A DNA stretch of 64,000 bases from positions 1,240,249-1,304,248 of the forward strand of contig NZ_JAFMZZ010000001.1 of NCBI RefSeq assembly GCF_017356245.1, read 5' to 3'. A program made the position numbers and the translations under genes. Below, in pieces: positions 60,442 through 64,000 of the stretch. Below the pieces are notes generated by a model that searched no databases, had not been told where the DNA came from, and was given only the letters and a program-made list of their open reading frames with translations. Within the stretch, counting starts at the first letter, position 1. Each line of letters begins with the position of its first letter. The DNA is from Bordetella petrii. GTDB taxonomy: Bacteria > Pseudomonadota > Gammaproteobacteria > Burkholderiales > Burkholderiaceae_B.

Positions 60442-62490
60442 TCACAGGTCCAGCTGCAAGGGCGGACCATCGGCCGCCGGGGCCGCGCAACAGATCAGGG
60501 CATGGCCTTCCGGCACCGTGCATTCCGGACGCCTGGGATAAGCCACCGCGCCTTGCACGATACGCGTGCGGCAGGTGCCGCAGCTGCCGTTGCGGCAGCC
60601 GAACTCGGGCGACAGCCCGTGCTGTTCGGCCAGCTCCAGCAGCGAGCCGTCGCCCGGGTTCCATTGCGCCTGCCGGGCGGATCGCCGGAAAAATACCGGC
60701 GCCGGCTCGGCCGCAGGCTGCGGGGACGGGGCTTGCGGCTGCGCGCCGGGCTGGTCCTGCCGTACCAGCGACGATCTGCCGAATGCCTCCGCGTGAATCC
60801 GGCCGTCAGGTATGTTGAGCGCGCGCAGCGCGTCGTACAGCGATTGCATGAAGGGGGCCGGCCCGCACAGGTAGAAGTCGTAGTCGTCCAGCGGCAGGTG
60901 CCTGCGCAGCACGTCGATGTCGATGCGGCCGGCTTCGTCGTAATCGCCGCCGGCCTGTGCGCCGGCCGGGTTGCTGAGCAGACGCACGACGCGGATCGCG
61001 CCGCCGCCTTGCGCCTGCAGCGACGCGATTTCCTCGGAAAAGGCGCGCTCGTGCAGGGTGCGCGCCGCATGGAACAGCCAGGTGGGCCGCACGCGCTGCT
61101 TGCGCCGGCCTTCATAAACAATGTGGCGCAGCATGGCCAGCATGGGCGTCACGCCGATTCCGGCTGCCAGCAGCACCGCCGGGCGCCCGGCGGCGGGTTC
61201 CAGGGTGAAGGCGCCGGCCGGGGCGCGGGCCTGGACGATGTCGCCCACTTTCACATGGCCGTGCAGGTGCTGCGAGGCCGCGCCGTCGCGCTTGACGCTG
61301 ATGCGGTAGCCCGGGTCGGACGGCGCCACCGACAGGGTGTAGGTGCGCACCACGGGCTTTGCGCGGCCGGGTATCGCCAGGCGGATGGGCAGGAACTGGC
61401 CGGCGCGGTGCGCGATGCGCCCGGCGCCGTCGGCCGGTTCCAGGTGGAACGACCGCACGGCGCTGCTTTCGTCGACAATGCGCGCCACGCGGAACGGGCG
61501 CCAGCGGTCGGCCAGGGTGGCGGCGCGCCGGCGGCCGGCGGCCTCGTCCCAGTTCCCGGTCAGCAGCGAGCTGGGCGAGGCGCCCGCATCGTCGCGCGCC
61601 CAGCGCAGCGGCAGGGCCCGCGCGCGGCGCACAATGGCGTCGGGAAAGAAGCGCCAGAGCCGTTCCGCGCCCTGGAACGCGGCGATGTCGGGAGAATCCA
61701 CAATGACTTCGGCGCGGCCGCTCATCTGCAGCAGCTCGCCGCTGTCGAAATCGGCAAAGGTCACGCCGGCCCTGGGGTTGGCCATGAAGTTGCCCAGCGT
61801 GTTGAAGAACAGGTTGCCCGCGAAATCGGGAATGGTCATGCCGCCGTCGCTGTCCAGGCGCACGAATCCCGGCCTGCCGCCGCGGTGCGAGACATCGACC
61901 TGGCGGCCCGCGCCGGGAAGGTCGGCATACGAGGCCACGAAGAACGTGTCGGCACTGGCGATCAGCGCCCGGGCGCGCTCATCCAGGGCATCCAGCACCT
62001 GTGGCGGGATGTCTGTCTGCACGGCGGGATCGCGCGTGAAGGCGACGCTGCGCTGCTGGATATAGCGCGGGCAATTGCCGAAGCTGTGTTCCACATCGAT
62101 GTGGGCGATCTGCCCCTTGGCGTGGCGCAGCACGCCGTTCATGCGGTTGCGCCGGCGCGTGGCCAGGTCGATGCCCAGCAGCCCGATGGCGCTGCCGTCT
62201 TCCAGGCCGGCATCGGCCGGGTCGGCGGCTTCGCGGGCCATGGCCACAGTCATGCGACGCGGATCGGGGCAGGCCAGGAAGCCGGGGCGGCCTGCGCGCA
62301 GCGTGGCCCACACGGCGCCATCCGGCGCCACGGCGCCGATTGCCACGAAGGGCAGCTGCGCGAAAAATTCACGATGCTGGTCGGGCATATAGTCGCGCAC
62401 GTAGCGGCGGCCGACGTCATCCATCTTGGCCAGCGCCCCCGCCTGCGATTGCAGGGCGAGTTCGCCGGCGTGCCAGGGCAGGGGCTGCAT
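60442..62490 (-). CDS. Fusion protein: PPOX-like flavin domain, flavin reductase and 2Fe-2S ferredoxin
   Basis: 682 residues. About 1-330 is a PPOX-type FMN-binding part (FFAQLPFVAIGAVAPDGAVWATLRAG, DFAGNLFFNTLGNFMANPRAGVTFADF). About 335-570 is an FAD/NAD(P)H oxidoreductase of the ferredoxin-reductase class (VRTYTLSVAPSDPGYRISVK, VLLAAGIGVTPMLAMLRHI, YLCGPAPFMQSLYDAL). About 600-682 is a plant-type ferredoxin with the cluster ligands CRNGSCGTCRTR and a final Cys in ALICCA. Electrons would run NAD(P)H to FAD to iron-sulfur to FMN or a partner. Substrate unknown. The GST gene ends 4 nt before the start, so they are cotranscribed. Confidence 0.92.
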   Translation of the reverse strand: MQPLPWHAGELALQSQAGALAKMDDVGRRYVRDYMPDQHREFFAQLPFVAIGAVAPDGAVWATLRAGRPGFLACPDPRRMTVAMAREAADPADAGLEDGSAIGLLGIDLATRRRNRMNGVLRHAKGQIAHIDVEHSFGNCPRYIQQRSVAFTRDPAVQTDIPPQVLDALDERARALIASADTFFVASYADLPGAGRQVDVSHRGGRPGFVRLDSDGGMTIPDFAGNLFFNTLGNFMANPRAGVTFADFDSGELLQMSGRAEVIVDSPDIAAFQGAERLWRFFPDAIVRRARALPLRWARDDAGASPSSLLTGNWDEAAGRRRAATLADRWRPFRVARIVDESSAVRSFHLEPADGAGRIAHRAGQFLPIRLAIPGRAKPVVRTYTLSVAPSDPGYRISVKRDGAASQHLHGHVKVGDIVQARAPAGAFTLEPAAGRPAVLLAAGIGVTPMLAMLRHIVYEGRRKQRVRPTWLFHAARTLHERAFSEEIASLQAQGGGAIRVVRLLSNPAGAQAGGDYDEAGRIDIDVLRRHLPLDDYDFYLCGPAPFMQSLYDALRALNIPDGRIHAEAFGRSSLVRQDQPGAQPQAPSPQPAAEPAPVFFRRSARQAQWNPGDGSLLELAEQHGLSPEFGCRNGSCGTCRTRIVQGAVAYPRRPECTVPEGHALICCAAPAADGPPLQLDL

Positions 62491-62494
62491 GGCA

Positions 62495-63106
62495 TCAGGC
62501 CGCCAGGCCGACCGGGGTGCGCTGGAATTCCACGAACCCGGGCAGGGCCTCTACGCGAGCCAGCCATTGCCGCACGCGGGCGTAGTCCTGCAAGTCGACG
62601 AAACCTTCCGGCGCGCGCGCCGTGTAGCTGTACAGCGCCACGTCGGCAATGGTGGGCTGGCGGCCGGCGATCCACGGGCTGGCGGCCAGCGCATCGTCCA
62701 TGCGCTTGAGCACCACATGGGCGCGGGCGATGGCCGCCTCGGCATCCAGGGGCGCGGCGAACACGGTCACCAGCCGCGCCGCGGCCGGCCCGAACGCGAT
62801 GTCCCCGGCCGCCACCGAAAGCCAGCGCTGCACGGCCGCGGCCTGCGCGGGGGTTTCGGGCAGCCAGTCGGTCTTGCCGAATTTCTTGCTCAGGTACACC
62901 AGGATGGCGTTCGAGTCGGCCACGACGATATCGCCATCCACCAGCACCGGCACCTGGCCGAAGGCATTGAGCTTCAGGAAGTCGGGCTGTTTGTGGGCGC
63001 GCCTGGACAGGTCCACCTCGACCAGCTCGACGGGCTGGCCGATCAGCGACAGGAACAGGCGGGCGCGGTGCGAATGGCCCGAGAGCGGGTGATGGTAGAG
63101 CTTCAT
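62495..63106 (-). CDS. Glutathione S-transferase family protein
   Basis: 203 residues. Thioredoxin-like N-terminal half ([23 protein letters not shown] with the active-site Ser/His region; [25 protein letters not shown], the Glu/Asp-Ser pair) and helical C-terminal half ([28 protein letters not shown]). Normal length. Likely conjugates or reduces electrophiles. ATG at 63106. Upstream of and coupled to the flavoprotein fusion gene. Confidence 0.93.
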   Translation of the reverse strand: MKLYHHPLSGHSHRARLFLSLIGQPVELVEVDLSRRAHKQPDFLKLNAFGQVPVLVDGDIVVADSNAILVYLSKKFGKTDWLPETPAQAAAVQRWLSVAAGDIAFGPAAARLVTVFAAPLDAEAAIARAHVVLKRMDDALAASPWIAGRQPTIADVALYSYTARAPEGFVDLQDYARVRQWLARVEALPGFVEFQRTPVGLAA

Positions 63107-63265
63107 GGCGGCGTCCTATGGTTGCGGGTTTGACACGTAATGCCGTGCTGAAACAATCATAGGCAGGCTGACAGGCAAGAAAAACGGCCGGTTGCACAAG
63201 ATATTATTCTTGTTTTTGCAACAATTGGCGCAGGCCAGCCGCGGGGCATGCCTGGCGGCGGGCCG

Positions 63266-64000
63266 TCAGTTGAGTGATTTGTCGGCGCGCAGGCGGTCGA
63301 TCGCCAGGTCCAGGAAGGCGCGCACTTTCTGCATGGCGTGGCGGCCTTCGCGGTGGATGACGTGGATCGGCAGCGGCGGCGGCTCGTACTCGGCCAGCAC
63401 CACGCGCAGCCTGCCGTCCCACAGCTCGCCCGCCACCTGGTAAGACAGTACGCGCGCCAGACCCAGCCCGGCGACGGCGGCGGAAATGGCCGAGTCGTTG
63501 GTCGAGGTGGCAAGCCGCGGTGCGATGCGCAGCGGCCTGGGCTCGCCCTGTTCCATGAAGCGCCATTCCGCCAGCGTGTTGACGCCGGTGGTCTGGATCA
63601 GGGTGTGCCGCTGCAGGTCGTCGGGGGTGCGGGGGGTGCCGTGCCGCTGCAAATAGGCGGGCGCGGCGCACACGACGCGCCGCACCCGGCCCACCAGAAT
63701 GGCCTGCAGCGAAGAGCTGGGCAGTTCGCCGATCCGGATGCCCACATCCACCCCTTCGTCGATGAAATTGATATTGCGGTCGACCAGCACACAGTGGACG
63801 TCGACTTCGGGATAGCGCTGCAGGTACTCCACCACGATCGGCGTGACGTGGCGCGCGCCGAACAGCACGGGCGCGGTGACCACCAGGCTGCCGCGCGGCG
63901 CGGCATGCGTGCCGGCGGCCGCCAGGTCGGCCTCTTCGATTTCGCCCAGGATGCGCTTGCAGTTCTCGAAATAGGCGGTGCCCGTGTCGGTGGGCCGCAC
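63266..64000 (-). CDS. LysR-family regulator, 5' part outside window
   Basis: 244 residues are visible and the frame is open at the window edge, so the winged-HTH DNA-binding domain is missing and lies beyond position 64000. Visible: the linker helix TGTAYFENCKRILGEIEEADLAA and the effector-binding domain with GSLVVTAPVLFGARHVTPIV, VDVGIRIGELPSSSLQAILVGRVRRVVCAAPAYL and AVAGLGLARVLSYQV. Same strand as the GST operon, 160 bp upstream; it may control it. Confidence 0.9.
   Translation of the reverse strand: MRPTDTGTAYFENCKRILGEIEEADLAAAGTHAAPRGSLVVTAPVLFGARHVTPIVVEYLQRYPEVDVHCVLVDRNINFIDEGVDVGIRIGELPSSSLQAILVGRVRRVVCAAPAYLQRHGTPRTPDDLQRHTLIQTTGVNTLAEWRFMEQGEPRPLRIAPRLATSTNDSAISAAVAGLGLARVLSYQVAGELWDGRLRVVLAEYEPPPLPIHVIHREGRHAMQKVRAFLDLAIDRLRADKSLN

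Noticed and set aside
1..64000. CRISPR arrays, insertion sequences, rRNA or tRNA genes
   Set aside because: No regularly spaced repeats, transposase motifs or RNA-gene cores were recognised on reading; a dedicated scan was not possible.

Overview
The window is GC-rich (by eye well above 60 %) chromosomal DNA. A Bug-family tricarboxylate-type binding protein, an ArgP/ArgO pair, an SAH riboswitch before ahcY, HMG-CoA lyase, an NnrS protein and many high-GC3 genes point to a Burkholderiales beta-proteobacterium, most likely Alcaligenaceae (Bordetella/Achromobacter type). Genus is an inference from gene content. No rRNA, tRNA, CRISPR array or transposase gene was recognised.

Layout. 1-2 kb: the end of a PAS histidine kinase gene and its FixJ-type response regulator, facing a Bug binding protein. 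3-6 kb: methionine-cycle operon (SAH riboswitch, ahcY, small membrane protein, metF). 6-10.3 kb: the complete Anbu proteasome-like operon on the minus strand. 10.5-18.5 kb: housekeeping genes (5-formyl-THF cyclo-ligase, soluble lytic transglycosylase, cca, MidA-type methyltransferase, DEAD-box helicase, ung). 18.7-28 kb: surface and accessory genes (secreted small protein, orphan amino-acid binding protein, NnrS, RpiR regulator, HAD phosphatase, small lipoprotein, Tat-exported phospholipase C, trimeric autotransporter adhesin). 28-30.5 kb: HIT, GNAT and polyphosphate:AMP phosphotransferase. 30.9-40.2 kb: Crp-type regulator divergent from a Liv-type ABC transporter operon framed by two CoA ligases. 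40.3-54 kb: argO/argP, PCuAC copper chaperone, YggS, aminotransferase, HMG-CoA lyase, dprA, def-fmt, a PPOX/HAD/SnoaL/LOG block, a ferritin-like protein and rimO. 54.0-60.2 kb: lower-GC accessory island. 60.4-64 kb: a flavoprotein/ferredoxin fusion, a GST and a truncated LysR regulator.

The most striking feature is the island. It sits exactly in the 5' end of rimO. The present rimO begins with about 15 AT-rich, island-supplied codons. The displaced host start (18 codons encoding MNSKDHPPRVGFVSLGWP, then stop) lies 6,221 bp away at the other edge, and a third, decayed copy of the island-type start lies between them. This reads as two stacked insertions of 2,886 and 3,335 bp at the same site, each bringing its own substitute rimO start, as SXT-type elements do at prfC. 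Module 1 carries a NERD-nuclease/helicase protein. Module 2 carries an Abi_C abortive-infection-like protein and a translationally coupled three-gene cassette (ParA-like ATPase plus two unknown proteins). Neither module has a recognisable recombinase gene.

The second notable structure is a roughly 92-bp repeat made of two hairpins that are reverse complements of each other around an oriented spacer. Nine copies (seven full, two partial) occur, every one between convergent genes, and every convergent host gap longer than 30 bp has one. They look like a dedicated bidirectional terminator family.
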